NCBI GenBank assembly: GCA_026826555.1
Contig: JAKSZT010054304.1
Location: forward strand, 36,201,424-36,265,423
Direction of reading: 5' to 3'
DNA from: Tolypeutes matacus
Taxonomy: Eukaryota > Chordata > Mammalia > Cingulata > Chlamyphoridae
Length of the DNA: 64,000 nt
Shown piece after piece: positions 10,936 to 22,529 of this stretch (the first letter of the stretch is position 1; every line of letters begins with the position of its first letter). Under the pieces are notes generated by a model, which saw only the letters and a program-made list of their open reading frames with translations, had not been told where the DNA came from and ran no database searches. The translations under genes and the position numbers were made by a program.

Positions 10936-11414
10936 CATACTAAGAGGAGACCAGACACATAGTACTATATATTGTGTGATTCCATTTATATAAAATGTAA
11001 ATAGAAATCAATTTATAAAGGTGAATTGAGGTTAGTGGTTATATAGGTTTGAGGAATGAATGTTAAGGAGTATGGAGTCTTTCTTTTTGGAGTAATGAAT
11101 TGTTCTAAAATTTTTGAGATGATGAATGTACAACATTGTGATTATACTAAAAGCCATTGCTTATACACTTTGGATAGAATAGCCAGAAACAGCAGCTATT
11201 TACAGTGAGGAAAGTATAGAGAGATTGAGAGGTGAGGAATTTTCTTTTTTGTCTGTTTTTTGTTTATTATTATTATTATTGGAGTAATGAAAATGCTCTA
11301 GTAATATTTGAAGTGATGAATGCACAACTATGTGATTATACCAAATACCATTGATTGTATATTCTGGATGAATTGTATGCTTTATTAATATGTATCAATA
11401 AAAAAAAAGAAAAA
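10936..11414 (+). mobile_element. Second L1 3' end (3' UTR) with A tail
   Basis: After the poly(A) at 10935 a further L1 3' end follows: 'gagaccagacacatag' then 'attgtgtgattccattta', the 'tggagtaatgaa' and 'ttgtgattatac' blocks of a xenarthran-type L1 3' UTR, and an AATAAA with an A-rich end at 11398-11417. The right target duplication AAATTAAATG (11415-11424) matches 7365-7374. The block 7375-11414 therefore contains two L1 3' ends inside one pair of duplications, and how that arose is unresolved. Confidence 0.7.
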
Positions 11415-11424
11415 AAATTAAATG

Positions 11425-12330
11425 GTCAAAAGATCTGGACTGACAATTTACCAAAGAAGCATAGTATAATAAGATGCTCAACATCTTTACTATTTCAGAA
11501 ATTAAAATTAAAACCACAATGAGATACCACAACACATATATAGAATGTTTAAAAAAGCCAACACAATAACAACAACAACATCAGCAGCAGTAACCAAATT
11601 GGCAATACCAAATGCTGGCAAGAATGTTGAGCCAATTGAGATCTTACACTTTGCTAATGAGAATGCAAAATTGTACAACAACTTTAGATAACAGTTTGAT
11701 AGGTCCTTATAAAATTAACGTTATACCTATCTTATAACCCAGAAATCCCCCAGCTTTTAAACTACCAAAAGAAATAGTAATACACACACACACACACACA
11801 CAAACTATATATGTCAGCTTTATTGATAGCTGTCAAATATTTAAAACAACTGTGACTGGATAAACTAACTGTGGTGGTCACATACAGTGAACTATAATGC
11901 AGCCATAAAATGGAAGAAACTACTGACTCACACAACAACATGAATAGATCTGAAATTCAATCTACTAAGAGAAAGAAGCTAGACCCAAAAGGCTACATAA
12001 TGTGTGATTGTATTTTTATACTCTGGAAAATTTAAACTTATTAAAAGGAAAACATCTTTGATTATAAAGGATTGAAGGGAAGGAGAGTGTTATCTATAAA
12101 AGGGAAGCAGGGAGAAATTGAAGAATGATGGAACCATTCTGTATGGAAATATGTTGGTGGATACCAACATATTTATTTTACTGCATTGAGTAAAAACAAT
12201 CAACAAGGATGTAGTGGGAAGAAGGGATACAGATGGTGACATATTAAGCTAGATGCACTATGCATGAATCATATTACCATACTAACTAGTGTTTTCTGGA
12301 TCTGTGAGATTAAATACAAAACAAACAAAG
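11425..12330 (+). mobile_element. Old host L1, last segment (ORF2 C-terminus and 3' UTR)
   Basis: Continuation of the L1 split at 7374: 'ggtcaaaagatctgg', 'accaaagaagcatagta', 'aaaaccacaatgagatacca', 'aatgcagccataaaatgg' and 'atgaatagatctgaaatt' are the usual order of an old L1 ORF2 C-terminus. A (CA)n run at 11781-11803 lies within it. There are many stops. The right end is indistinct. Confidence 0.75.
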
Positions 12331-14038
12331 AAACCTAACTGCAAAGAACAACATCAAGACTCCAGAAACACTTTATTCTAGTTGGTAAATTTGTTCCCTA
12401 CTCTGGTACGCATTGGAAGTTCAGGGTCTACTTTATTTGCATACCAGTGGTAACAATAAGTAAACATTTTCTTGGAAAATATAACTAGATTTCCCACTGT
12501 TAGGGGAAAAAAAGTTAAAAATAAAGAAAGGGGAAAGGCTAGCATGAATCTTACTAGTGTTACAATGGAATTGTATGCATCAGTAAGAACTCAACTTATT
12601 TTTGATAAGTGTACAGAAAAATAGAAACGGAAATAAATAGAAATGTGTGTGTTTGGAAGAGTTAGTATACACATTATATTTTATAGTTCTATCTAATGAA
12701 ATGGCCTAGAAACAGTGACACCCCAGTAACAATAAGCACAACAAGCACCAAGACCTTAGATTCTCCAGTAGAAGAAATATGGGACACTTGGAGAACTGAT
12801 TGGTCCAAGGTAAGAACAGGATAATAGAAGACAGTATTTTGTAGTGCTAGAAATTGAGGAAATGCTCCAAATAAAATTCATGGGGGCATATTTAAGGACA
12901 TCAGAGCCAACCTGAAAGAGCACCTAATGGGCAAAGTTGGAATAAGTTGAACAACAAAATTAAACACACACATATCAATATATTATTTGACTATAATCCA
13001 ATAAATATTTCTGATTCTATAATAACTAAAGAGGGATAAAATAAGACCCTTCATTTCAGAAGAATTCCAATTCATAAATGTGGAAGGAATGAGGTAGAGA
13101 GAAAAATCATCATTTAGAGCATCACAGTAAGAATCGATACAGGCAAACTCTAAGATAGAAGCAAAAATTAGTAGGCACACTGAAGCAAAACTGTATATTT
13201 GCATGGTCTCAAACTATCTCTCCCAAAATAGTTAGTAATCAGAAAGAAAGGAATAGTAACTTAAAAGTTACTCTTATAGTAATAAGAAAGAGGAAAGCAG
13301 GGACTTCACTGTTTCAGCTAAGTGGTCAATTTTAACATCACCAGTAATCATCAGCAGGATGCACTGAGAAACCTGTCATTTTCCCTGTAATGCATCACCT
13401 CAGTGTAATCATGGGAATACATCAGTAAACCCAAACCGAGGCACATACCACAAAATATCCACTAGACTCTTTTAATGTGCCAGGATCCTGAAAGATAAGG
13501 AAAGACTGAGGTATTGTCTTGAAATATAGAATACTAAATTGATAAGTAAACTAAGTGCAATGGGGAATCTGGGATCAGACCCTGGAGCAGAAAAAATGAT
13601 ATTATTAGAAAACTGTATAAGCCTCAACGGAAAAGGATATATGGTTTCAGAGATAACTGACATCATTCCATTTTCTAGAGAAAGTTAATTTAATATGAGA
13701 AAATTAAAAGCATAGTGGCATTGTGTATGGTTTCTATTTATTTCTCTAAAATGAAATGACATGTTAAGGATTAAATTCTTTCTCTTCTGTAGTTAGCAAC
13801 ACAGGGTTAATATATATTATGAAATACTATTTTGAGGCTAATTTTCAGAGTTGAAAATCAGGTGTACCACATCAAAGCCCCAGTTCTGCTGGCATTTTCT
13901 TTTCTGACACAGCTGAAGACACATATTCTCCAAGTGTCCAGTTTCCTGGAATATATGGCTGAAGAACTGGCACCCTTGCCAAAACATTTCATACTCAGTT
14001 TCAGACACTATAGGTACAACCAGATTCACCAAGCACTT
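12331..14038. other. Unassigned sequence
   Basis: No supported gene. Frames of about 65-75 codons at 12983-13204 and 13832-14044 have no start context, homology words or splice sites that I can defend. No named repeat was recognised, although 12650-12960 could hide an old LINE. Confidence 0.45.
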
Positions 14039-14050
14039 CCTTAAGTTCTT

Positions 14051-14232
14051 TTTTTTTTTTAAAGATTTTATTTATTTATTCATTTATCCCCACCCTGCTG
14101 CTCGTGCTCGCTGGGTCAGCCAACCACGCCACGCAGGCGGGCCCGCCCTCACCAGGAGGCCCCAGGAACCAAACCCAGGGCCTCCCATATGGTAAACGGG
14201 AGCCCCACTGATTGAGCCACAGCCGCTTCCCG
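14051..14232 (-). mobile_element. DAS-type tRNA-derived SINE (monomer)
   Basis: Minus-strand element. The T-run and (ATTT)n at the left are its tail, and the tRNA-like head is at the right ('ctgattgagccacagccg', antisense of the A-box region; 'ggaaccaaacccagg', antisense of the B-box region). It is flanked by the perfect 12-base duplication CCTTAAGTTCTT (14039-14050 and 14233-14244). SINEs of this type are transcribed by RNA polymerase III and mobilised by L1. Confidence 0.93.
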
Positions 14233-14244
14233 CCTTAAGTTCTT

Positions 14245-15230
14245 AATGACTTACTCTGTGGGGAATATCTTATGTTTGCAACAGCTACATGAACTTCTAG
14301 ACTCCACATTTGAAGCTCTCCTTTAACATTATAACTCAAGGTGTTACTATCTTCAAACTACTTTCTCCCCAGTTGAACATTTTCCTTCTTCAAGTATCTG
14401 GTGAAGAGCCAATTCAAGCTTCCTAGTTATAGTGATATTTGGCAGGTTTTGACTTTCTTTGGATTTACTAAACCACAGAAAGTCAAAAATAAAAGTGAGA
14501 AAAAAAATGGCTGTGAAGCAATAGACAGATTATTGCTATGCACCTAGGTCTCTTCTAGAATGACCATCAAAACATATAATGAATGATGCCTCTGCATTTG
14601 TTATCAAGTGATAGACGTGAAAGGCTATCACTTACTATAAACCTCTATTTTCATGAAGTGTTATATATAACAAAAAAAGTAGAAACTGTCATATACTTTT
14701 TTTCATAAATGTATTTTAAGATTTAGTGGGGATTTTGAGAATCATAACCGGATAGTTTTGGGGGTTCTTATTATAATGGCAATTGCTTAGCCCCATTTAT
14801 CATAGTCTTTTCAATTATATTGGCTCTTTATGTTAATGTTAATTGATTAGCAAGTAATTATTTAGTTAATTGGCTAATTAAAAGGACTCATGTTAAGAAA
14901 ATTTCTTTAATAAATTTTTATTATTTTTTAGTAACTGAAGAAAAAGATGGAGTTTGATTATCCAATTTGATAATGACTGAAAACACTTGTAAAATAAAAC
15001 CTCATAAACTCTACTGGAAAATATGGAACAATTTTATTTGCTTAAAATTCAGAGAAAAATAAGTAATTTTATTGACATGTAAGCTGATAGAGAGTGAGAA
15101 AAACTAAAGCATTCCAAAATCGTGGTTTTTGTGGGGATGATGGTTATATAGTGATTTATTTTATAATTTCTTAACATTCTGTTAATTTAACATAGTAAAA
15201 TCCCAAGGATTATAATTAGATGGTATAATT
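14245..15230. other. AT-rich unassigned sequence
   Basis: No gene and no clear repeat. Contains many short TTAATTA-type words between 14800 and 14900. Confidence 0.45.
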
Positions 15231-15690
15231 TTCAAAGCAATAAAAGGGACAAATGGAATAAGAAAAATCTTAATACAAATGAAGACAAATATGATGAATA
15301 AGTATAAAATGAGATTAATGGAAAGCCCAAAATAAGATGGCTAAAATAAATCTAACAATAATCATCATAAATATGAATCTCCCAGTGAAATTGCATAAAT
15401 TTGATTTGATAGAAAAACAAATATCTAGCTGTGTGATTTTACCAGGCACAGCTAAAATATGAAAGGATGAAAACTGTAGAAAGTAAAGTGGTTAACAAAA
15501 GAAAAACATGATAAATATGATCCAAGGAAAGCTGGAGTATATAAATTAGTATCAGACAGCATAGTCTAATTCAAAAATAAAGCATAAGGATAAAGAAAAT
15601 GAACAATATAATTATGAGAGGTTCATTTCATCTTGTGTCTGGACAAGATTTATTTATAAACATCAATTGTATTTTCAAACACTAGGAACA
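15231..15690 (+). repeat. Possible ancient L1 ORF2 fragment
   Basis: A-rich plus-strand sequence with the order 'gctggagtatataaattagt' then 'cagacagcatagtct', which resembles the L1 endonuclease 'agtagcaatactaatatcagacaaagtaga' block after heavy decay. It carries no open frame. Confidence is limited by divergence. Confidence 0.45.
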
Positions 15691-16119
15691 TACAGCTCCA
15701 CAATGAATATTTAAATGTTATAAATACTAAAATTTTAATAAATTTCTTGATTTTCCTGGAAATATTCTTCTTCTTAACTGAGGAAACTAAATATTATCTG
15801 TTGACATTGCACTGTGAAATACAACTAAATTTATCACACTTTCTTTGTTCCCCAACTTCTGTCAATATTTACCAAAAGTTGTTTTTCTAAGTGCACTGTT
15901 ATTTTCCTGTAACCTAGTATTTTTATTATTTATTTGCCATTTTAAATGCCTTAGAGATAATAAAATAATGGCTCAAAGATATACATAAGAGTTAGGGTCT
16001 GGCACTACAAACCTGTGGTGTTTGTCACTAAATTTCTGAATCATAGTTCTGTGTTTTTTCCTTCAGTGACATCTGAGGACATAACCTTTGGTTAGCCTCT
16101 CTGAAAATATTAATTAAAG
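15691..16119. other. Unassigned sequence
   Basis: No gene or named repeat recognised. Confidence 0.4.
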
Positions 16120-17040
16120 GATTTGCTAAGAGTTTTTAGTTCAAAGAAAAGTGAGAAACTGCCCAGTGCTTACTCAGCAGCCAAGTTCTCCCTGAACACT
16201 GGGACACAAGATCCAGCTCCTCTGAGCTTTGGGGTGGCAACCAAATTCTCTGCAATCTCCAAGGCACAGTTTTCACCCTATCTGAACACCAGGGTGACAG
16301 AAGTCTTCATGAACAACAGAGCAGAAGGCCTGCCTTCTTCAAGTACCTGGACAGACTCACTCCACACAAATGGGTTGGTCTGATCCCTTGGCCTGTGAAG
16401 ATGTCTTCAGTCTAGACCTGAAATGCCACGATTTTGCCCTTGAAGTGATTCTTCCTTCAATTTATCCCTTCACTATCCCTTTCCATCCAGAATGGCAGCA
16501 GTTCCATTCACACAAATTACACAAAAACTTGTCAGCCTTGCAGGTAGTACACAAGGTTCCAAACCATCAAACAAAAGAACTTTCACAAATCCTTCTTGGA
16601 TAACTGCCTTTCCAATTCTGACTTCCCCTGAAATGGCTGACTAGTTACATATTTAGTTAAATGCTCACATGAGCACTACTTTCTGGGAAATTGCATTCTG
16701 GCAGCTCAGTTTTTCAAGCCACTAGTTTCTAGTGTCTTTGTGTGTAGGAGTTCAATTCTTAGCTTACCTTTTTCCTCTAAGGTTTTACTATAATTTGCAA
16801 AGAGGAGCCAGGTTGCACTTTCCACATTTAGTTTTGAAATCTTCCCAGCTAGATATCCAAGTTAATCACCCTTAAGTTCTACCTTCCATTCAACATCAGA
16901 ACACAATTTCACTAAGTAGTCTGCCTTTTTTAAAACAAGATCACCTTTCCTCCAGTTTCCAATAACACATTCATCATTTCCATGTAAGTCTTCATGAGAA
17001 GTAACTTTAGCATGCATAATAACAGTCTCTTCAAAGCAAT
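16120..17040 (-). mobile_element. Internal region of an antisense ERVL-MaLR-type element
   Basis: The sequence from 16120 to 17040 and from about 17493 to 17614 has the character of the non-coding internal part of MaLR elements read in antisense. The stretch 'gcaatctgtgccttttctac' followed by 'catctcacaattcttccagc' (17493-17530) is especially typical. It leads into a primer-binding site and an LTR at 17620. The open frames at 16123-16383 and 16370-16603 lie on the opposite strand and look like chance frames. Confidence 0.65.
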
Positions 17041-17492
17041 TGATTTAGTTTCCTAGGCTGATTAAGTAAAATACCATTTAACAGGTTGTTTTAAACAAGG
17101 GGAATTTACTAGCTTACAGTTTAAGGACATAAAGATGTCCAAATCAAGACATCATCTTGGTAATGCTTTTCTCCTAAATACTGGCTGTTTGCTTTCCTTG
17201 ATGCCTCTGCCACATGGTGGTATATTGTGGTGTCATCTGGCCTTTCTCTTCTCATCCAGGTTTCATTGATTTGCTTTCATGTTCTTGCTTCCATGGCTTT
17301 CTCTCTCTGTATTCAATCTGTTTAGAAAAGACTCTAGTAAAAGGATTAAGACCCTTCCTGAATGAGGTGGTTCACACCTTAAATGATGTCCTCTCATCAA
17401 AAGATTCTGCTTATAATCAGTACATACCCACTGGAATGGATTAGATTTAAGTACTTGCTTATGTGGGCTACACCGAACTTCTAAGCACCAGG
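17041..17492 (-). mobile_element. LTR of family B (antisense), nested in the MaLR internal region
   Basis: Begins TGATTTAGTTTCCTAGG and aligns by eye along its length with the family B LTR at 49010-49609: the 'cttacagtt' block, 'gcccaaatcaa'-like block, 'ctctgccacatggtgg', and the 'aaaggattaagacc' block. It interrupts the MaLR internal sequence. A possible 5-bp duplication GCAAT (17036-17040 and 17493-17497) flanks it, but the right end is diverged. Confidence 0.65.
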
Positions 17493-17619
17493 GCAATCTG
17501 TGCCTTTTCTACAAAGCATCTCACAATTCTTCCAGCTAAACTCATTATCCAATTCCAAATCCATTTCCACCTTTTTTGGTATTGCAATAGCAACACCCCA
17601 CTCTCTTGGTGCCAAAATC
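17493..17619 (-). mobile_element. MaLR internal region continued, with primer-binding site
   Basis: Read on the minus strand, 17596-17614 gives TGGCACCAAGAGAGTGGGG, five bases from the LTR edge at 17620. A TGG-initial stretch a few bases after a 5' LTR is the standard position of a tRNA primer-binding site. This places the 5' LTR at the right and transcription on the minus strand. Confidence 0.65.
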
Positions 17620-17834
17620 TGTTTTAGTTTCCTAGGCTGCTTAAGCCAATACCATGAAATGGGTTGGCTTAAGCCATGGGATTGATCAGCTTACAATTTT
17701 GAGGCTAAAAGAAAGTCCGATTCAAGTCATCATCAAAGCAATGCTTACACCCTGAAGACTACGGCATTCTAGGTCTGGAATGGATTAGATATAAGCATAT
17801 ATTTTTCTAGGATACATAGTTTCAAACCATCACA
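17620..17834 (-). mobile_element. 5' LTR of the antisense MaLR-type element (short or internally deleted)
   Basis: Starts TGTTTTAGTTTCCTAGGCTG and ends near ATCACA, so it has TG...CA termini on either reading. It is clearly related to the family B LTRs at 17041 and 49010 but is only about 215 bases, so it probably has an internal deletion. It adjoins the primer-binding site at 17596-17614. Confidence 0.65.
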
Positions 17835-18365
17835 AAGTGAAAACCATAAAATTTAAAATAGTGGTTACCTCTGTGGCAGAGGCATAGATAAATATTAAGG
17901 AGAAACAATCAGAAAACTAAAAAATTCCACTCTTCAGTATTTCAGAATGGGTAATAAGGTCATGGCTGAATTATAACTTTCTTAGTATTATTCAAATGTA
18001 GTTTTGACTATATAATTACATTTGATAAGTGTGACTGGGAAAAGTTCTCAGAACAAGATAATTTTTATGCTTCCTAAAAGTAAACTAACAGGAAAATTAC
18101 CATGTGTCTTAAGCAAATCTACTCATTGTTTTAAGGAGCCTGGTCCAAACTATCCTGTGAAATAGTTCCCCAAAATATAAATATGGTCTATTTTTGTAAT
18201 TTAATTGATACCTAACTTATAATGTATATAAAATATATTTTATTTCCTTTCATATATATTTCATAATCAATATTGGTGTTTTACAGAAGGAAATTAAATT
18301 TGTAACAATGAAACTACAATATACTATTCTATACTGATTTTATTTACAACACTCATTTGACATGC
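17835..18365. other. Unassigned AT-rich sequence
   Basis: No gene or named repeat recognised. Confidence 0.4.
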
Positions 18366-18890
18366 TGTATTGGTTACCTATTGCTGTGTTTCAAATTATC
18401 CCAACACCTACTGGCTTGAAATAACATACATTTTTGTCTTACCTTCCCTATTGTTCAGAAATCTTGGCACAGTTTAGCCAGGACCTCTGCTTTACAATCT
18501 CTCACAAGGCTGCAAAATGTCAGGCCAAGATTTACAGTCTATTCTGAAGGCTTGCCTGGAGAAGGATCTACTTCTACGCTCACTCAGTGGTTATTGTCAG
18601 CATTTAGTTCCTTGTGAGTTACAGATCTGAGGACTGTTGGCTTGGGGCCACCCTCAGTTTCTTGCGACATGGGTTTCTCCCATATGACAACTTACTTCAT
18701 CAAAGCTGCAACATGGAAAGTCAGGAGAAGTCTGCTATTAAGAGAGAAATCAGTACCTTTTGGGACCTATTCATGGAAGTGACATATTGTCAGTTTTGCC
18801 ATCTCCTATTGTTTCCAGCCCCAACTGAAAGGAAAAGAATTCCATGAGTGTGTTAACACTAGGAGCTAAGGACCATTGTAAACTATCATA
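18366..18890 (-). repeat. Old MaLR-type LTR, antisense
   Basis: The block order 'ttacctattgctgtgtttca', 'ggcacagtttagccaggacc', 'tctcacaaggctgc', 'ggagaaggatctacttct' and 'gtgacatattgtcagttttg' is that of a common mammalian MLT-type LTR read in antisense. The plus-strand frame at 18614-18847 is a chance frame within it. Confidence 0.6.
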
Positions 18891-19595
18891 GAAGTCTACA
18901 TACCACACATAGAAGGAACAGAAGATTAAATAACTTAAGTAACTTGGGTGGTTGAAAGAAAGCAGTAATAAATGTACCTTGCTGGAAAGCTGTGGTGTGT
19001 TCAAATGTCAAAATAAAGCATTGTGACTATTTGCTTATATGTTGTTGCAAGCTGGATGAGATTGAAGGCATAATTTTCTTTAATAGTAGCATTTTGCACA
19101 ATTAAATTTAATGCATCTGATTAATTTCCTCTCAAAGAGTCACACAAGAGAGACATGGTCTAAATTATAGTCGTTTCAATAGTATAGGTAATTGCACACA
19201 TGTCTTTATTGAATTTTATGGCTTTTAATATCATTAAAAATAAACAAACCACTCTTATATATGCATTCAAATATCACAACCTCAAATATTAAAAAGAAAA
19301 ATTATTTTTACACTTTATGAAACATTAAAATGAGATGAAATTATTATTTATGGCATTTTCAATATAAGGAACACAAATATAGCCTGGGAGCTGCCTATAT
19401 TCTTTACATCCTAAAGATGTGTATTTTAAATAAAAATAACAACTCACTATATAAGTATACAGTAAATGACAGTTATGTGAATTCTGTAGCCACCTCTAAC
19501 ACAGCATTAATTTATGTTTATGATGAAAACTATGCCAAAACATTTAAAGATCTGGATAAGATATCAATGAAACATTGACCATAGTTATCTATTTA
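18891..19595. other. Unassigned AT-rich sequence
   Basis: No gene or named repeat recognised. Confidence 0.4.
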
Positions 19596-19775
19596 AAAAT
19601 TTCAACAACTTTATGAGCTAGATACTTATATTAATCTCATTTTTATGATTAGGAAAGACAAGCAAACAAATGAATGAACTTATTCAAGATTTATACATTT
19701 TGACAAATGATAAAACCAAGTTTTCAATCCAGTCATCTAGTTCCAAAATCTGTGCTCTTAACTCACCTGCTGGGT
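19596..19775 (-). repeat. MIR SINE, antisense (old)
   Basis: Words in the antisense MIR order: 'tttatgattaggaaagaca', 'gaacttattcaag', 'ccagtcatctagttccaaaatctgtgctcttaact'. The last block matches the tRNA-derived head of MIR read backwards. It is diverged, as expected for this old family. Confidence 0.6.
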
Positions 19776-20621
19776 TATTTTTGGAAAACAAAATGTTAGT
19801 ATATAGAATAACCTGGTAAAAACAACAACCCCATGAACAAAACATTTGGTAAATTCTGCAATTCTAAAATTAAGAATTCAAAATTGTATAAAAAGTATAA
19901 AATTACAAAATTGTCCTGTCTCCAGCAGTTACTAGTGATCTTTTCTGTATTTAATAGGAACGTGTATTATTTTCTATGAATCTTAATCCATGACTGAACT
20001 ACACAAAACTCAAAAGTCATAATTATCTTTAAATTGTTTAGCGATTTATTGAAATGTTCCCAGTTTCCTGCTACCTAGGTTTTTAGTAAATAATGCCAAA
20101 TGTGTGCAGACCAGACCTTTTTAATCTAATAATATAGCTAGTTTCTAATTCACTTAAGAAAACTCAGGTGATTTCAAATTGATAAATCTCAGGCAATAAC
20201 AATGCCATTGTCTAAATTCCCTGTCTATTATTTTGTTTAATATGGCAAACAAAGTTTAAACAGTTTTATCTGCTTTATCTTTCTCTACTTCCCTTTATCT
20301 TCATTCCATCTCTCTCTTTTTTCTCTTCACTTATCTTCCTATCTCCTAAAATCCCCCCAAATTAAAAACATACCTTAAATTTGAGTAGACACAAGTTTAC
20401 ATTTTAGAATTTTGATAATCAATTAGGTAAAATACAATCATTATTTTTACACATATACTAAACATCATAATAAATATTTTAATATACATGCCTCATCCAA
20501 ATGAGTTAAAGATATTCAAAAAACATAACCCCCTGGTATATGCAGTCTAACTACTTTTTACCCAATGTAAAACCATAAAGCCTAAATTCTCACTGGAATT
20601 TAGTACCTAGAAAGTACATAG
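19776..20621. other. Unassigned AT-rich sequence
   Basis: No gene. A pyrimidine-rich patch lies at 20275-20350. No named repeat recognised. Confidence 0.4.
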
Positions 20622-21029
20622 AGAAGCAGATGTGGCTCAAGCGATTGGGCTCCCATCTACCATATGAGAGGTCCTGGTTTCAAATATCAGGGCCTCCTAG
20701 TGAAGGCAAAAGTGGGCCCGCATGGAGAACTGGTGACCCGCGTGGAGAGCTGGTACAACAAGATGACAGAACAAAAAAGAGACACAGAGGAAAAAGCCAA
20801 TGAGAGATCAAAAACCAGGGAGCTGAGGTGGCTCAAGTGATTAAGTGCCTCTCTCTCACTTCAGAAGGTCTCAGGATTGGTTTATAGTGCCTCTTAAAGA
20901 GAAGACGAGAAGAGAAGACAAGCAGACACAGAAGATCACACAGGAAGTGGACACAGAGAGTAGAAAGTGAGCACGTGTGGCAAGTGGGGGGATAATAAAA
21001 TAAAATAAATCTTAAAAAAAAAAAAAAAA
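20622..21029 (+). mobile_element. DAS-type SINE, dimeric form
   Basis: Two tRNA-derived monomers in tandem on the plus strand. The first begins at 'gaagcagatgtggctcaagc' with a B-box-like 'ggtcctggtttcaaat'. The second begins at 'ggagctgaggtggctcaagt' (about 20818) with 'ggtctcaggattggtt'. It ends in AATAAAATAAAATAAATC and poly(A) at 21013-21029. The monomer heads and the linker agree with the dimer at 53317-53667. No perfect target duplication is seen: 'gtacatag' and 'acatacttag' are only similar, so the copy is likely older than the monomers with perfect duplications. Confidence 0.88.
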
Positions 21030-21059
21030 GAACATACTTAGCAATCAATATATAAAATG

Positions 21060-21535
21060 TTTTTCCCATAATTGGGGATCAGTAAATATTTTATTAGAAT
21101 TTTGTCCTTGGTTGAGCCCTCCCTTATCCATCCCATCTGAAATTTGGAAAGAGCTGGAATATTGATTGATATTGCATTGAATTTATAGATTGATTTAGAA
21201 AGAATTGTTGGCTTTACCAATATTGAGGATATAATAGTGCCATTTGTTAATGAATATATTTCTTCCTTTATATCTATTCAATGTAAATTACAGGTTTTTA
21301 TCCCTTTAATTAGGTTACTCTTATGCATTTAAATATCCGGTTGCAGTTACAAGTGAATTATCTATACTATTTTCTGATTGTTTAGCAATACTGTAAAAAG
21401 AAAATACAGATTTTTGTATGGACAAAATCTGTCCATCTTAAAGAATGATTTCTTACTTCTACTCATTTTGGTATTGTGTTTCTTAGATTTTCTAGATAGC
21501 TAAGTTTGTCTCATTCCAACCAATGATTCAATGAC
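21060..21535 (-). mobile_element. Old L1 ORF2 fragment, antisense
   Basis: 'attgatattgcattgaattt' then 'atagattgatttagaaagaa', 'ttggctttaccaatattgag' is the antisense of the L1 ORF2 segment just downstream of the RT domain. The same block occurs in the longer antisense L1 near 29240-29310. It is diverged and has no open frame of its own. Confidence 0.6.
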
Positions 21536-21654
21536 CTGTGGTTAAATAACATGGAAAAGTAGCATTACATGAAAAAAGGGAAAGAATTGGAAGAGCACCA
21601 ACTTGATGTTTTCATGTGTTAACCCATTGAAGAGAAGCAATGAAGAGCAATTTA

Positions 21655-21864
21655 TTTTTTATTTTATTTTATTTTTTATTTTTTCAAAGATTTTATTTAT
21701 TTATTTATTTATTCATTTATCCCCCCCTTGCTGCTTGTGCTCGCTGGGTCAGCCAACCACGCCGTGCGGGCAGGCTTGCCTTCACCAGGAGGCCCCGGGA
21801 ACCGAACCCGGGGCCTCCCATATGGTAAACGGGAGCCCTACTGATTGAGCCACAGCCACTTCCC
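21655..21864 (-). mobile_element. DAS-type SINE (monomer)
   Basis: Minus-strand copy with its A/T-rich tail at the left and tRNA-like head at the right ('gggaaccgaacccggggcc' is the antisense B-box region). Flanked by the perfect 14-base duplication TGAAGAGCAATTTA (21641-21654 and 21865-21878). Very close in sequence to the copies at 38890 and 46794, so a recent insertion. The frames on both strands that encode GPPIW-like words are shadows of the SINE. Confidence 0.95.
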
Positions 21865-21878
21865 TGAAGAGCAATTTA

Positions 21879-22249
21879 AAGCACTGGATATGGAGACAGA
21901 ATTCCAAGGTAGGAATTTTGGCCAAGCCACTTAAAAGCTTTATCATTTGAGGAATATTATTTTTCATTTCTGAGTCTTCTTTAAGTGGGGGATAACAAAA
22001 GTTTGTATTTCATAAGTGTTTAAATATACTAATGTGTATATAGTGCCCAGACCTTGCTTATTCAGAACCTCTCTTAATTCTTCAGACTTTCTTTTTGTTC
22101 CCCAAGTCCCCTTCTCAATAAACTAAACTTCAGTCCTTCTGAGATCTGGACTCTGTTGAGCTCTCATATGTCACATATGCTGAAATCTCCATTCTTCATT
22201 TCTATTGGAAAAGCCCTGCTAATTCCAAATCTTTGCTTATTTTTATTTC
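21879..22249. other. Unassigned sequence
   Basis: No gene or confident repeat, though the right part may belong to the L2 element that follows. Confidence 0.4.
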
Positions 22250-22495
22250 TCCAATAAACCATCCTTCATACTTTTCAGATTAATATTGGCACATATTCTC
22301 TGTTTAGCTGTGTTGTAATGAGCTTAATTATTTTACATACATTTCAACATTATTGGGAGTTACGAATTCTTATTTTGTCTCCTCATTAGCCTGTGAGCCC
22401 TTTGATGACAGCATCTTTTTTAACCCTGTATCCTTAGTGACAACCACAGTGCCTGATAGATAGGGTGTACAATAAATATTTGAGGGAAGGAAAAA
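22250..22495 (+). repeat. L2 LINE 3' end
   Basis: 'cattagcctgtgagcccttt', 'acagtgcctgatagataggg' and 'caataaatatttgaggga' are the classic words of the L2 3' UTR in plus orientation. The left limit is approximate. Confidence 0.7.
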
Positions 22496-22529
22496 GGAGG
22501 TGATTTTGCTATGTGCCTTGTACTATGTA

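Noticed and set aside
16123..16603. Two overlapping frames of 86 and 77 codons
   Set aside because: Opposite strand to an antisense MaLR internal region, which is non-coding. No domain or start context.
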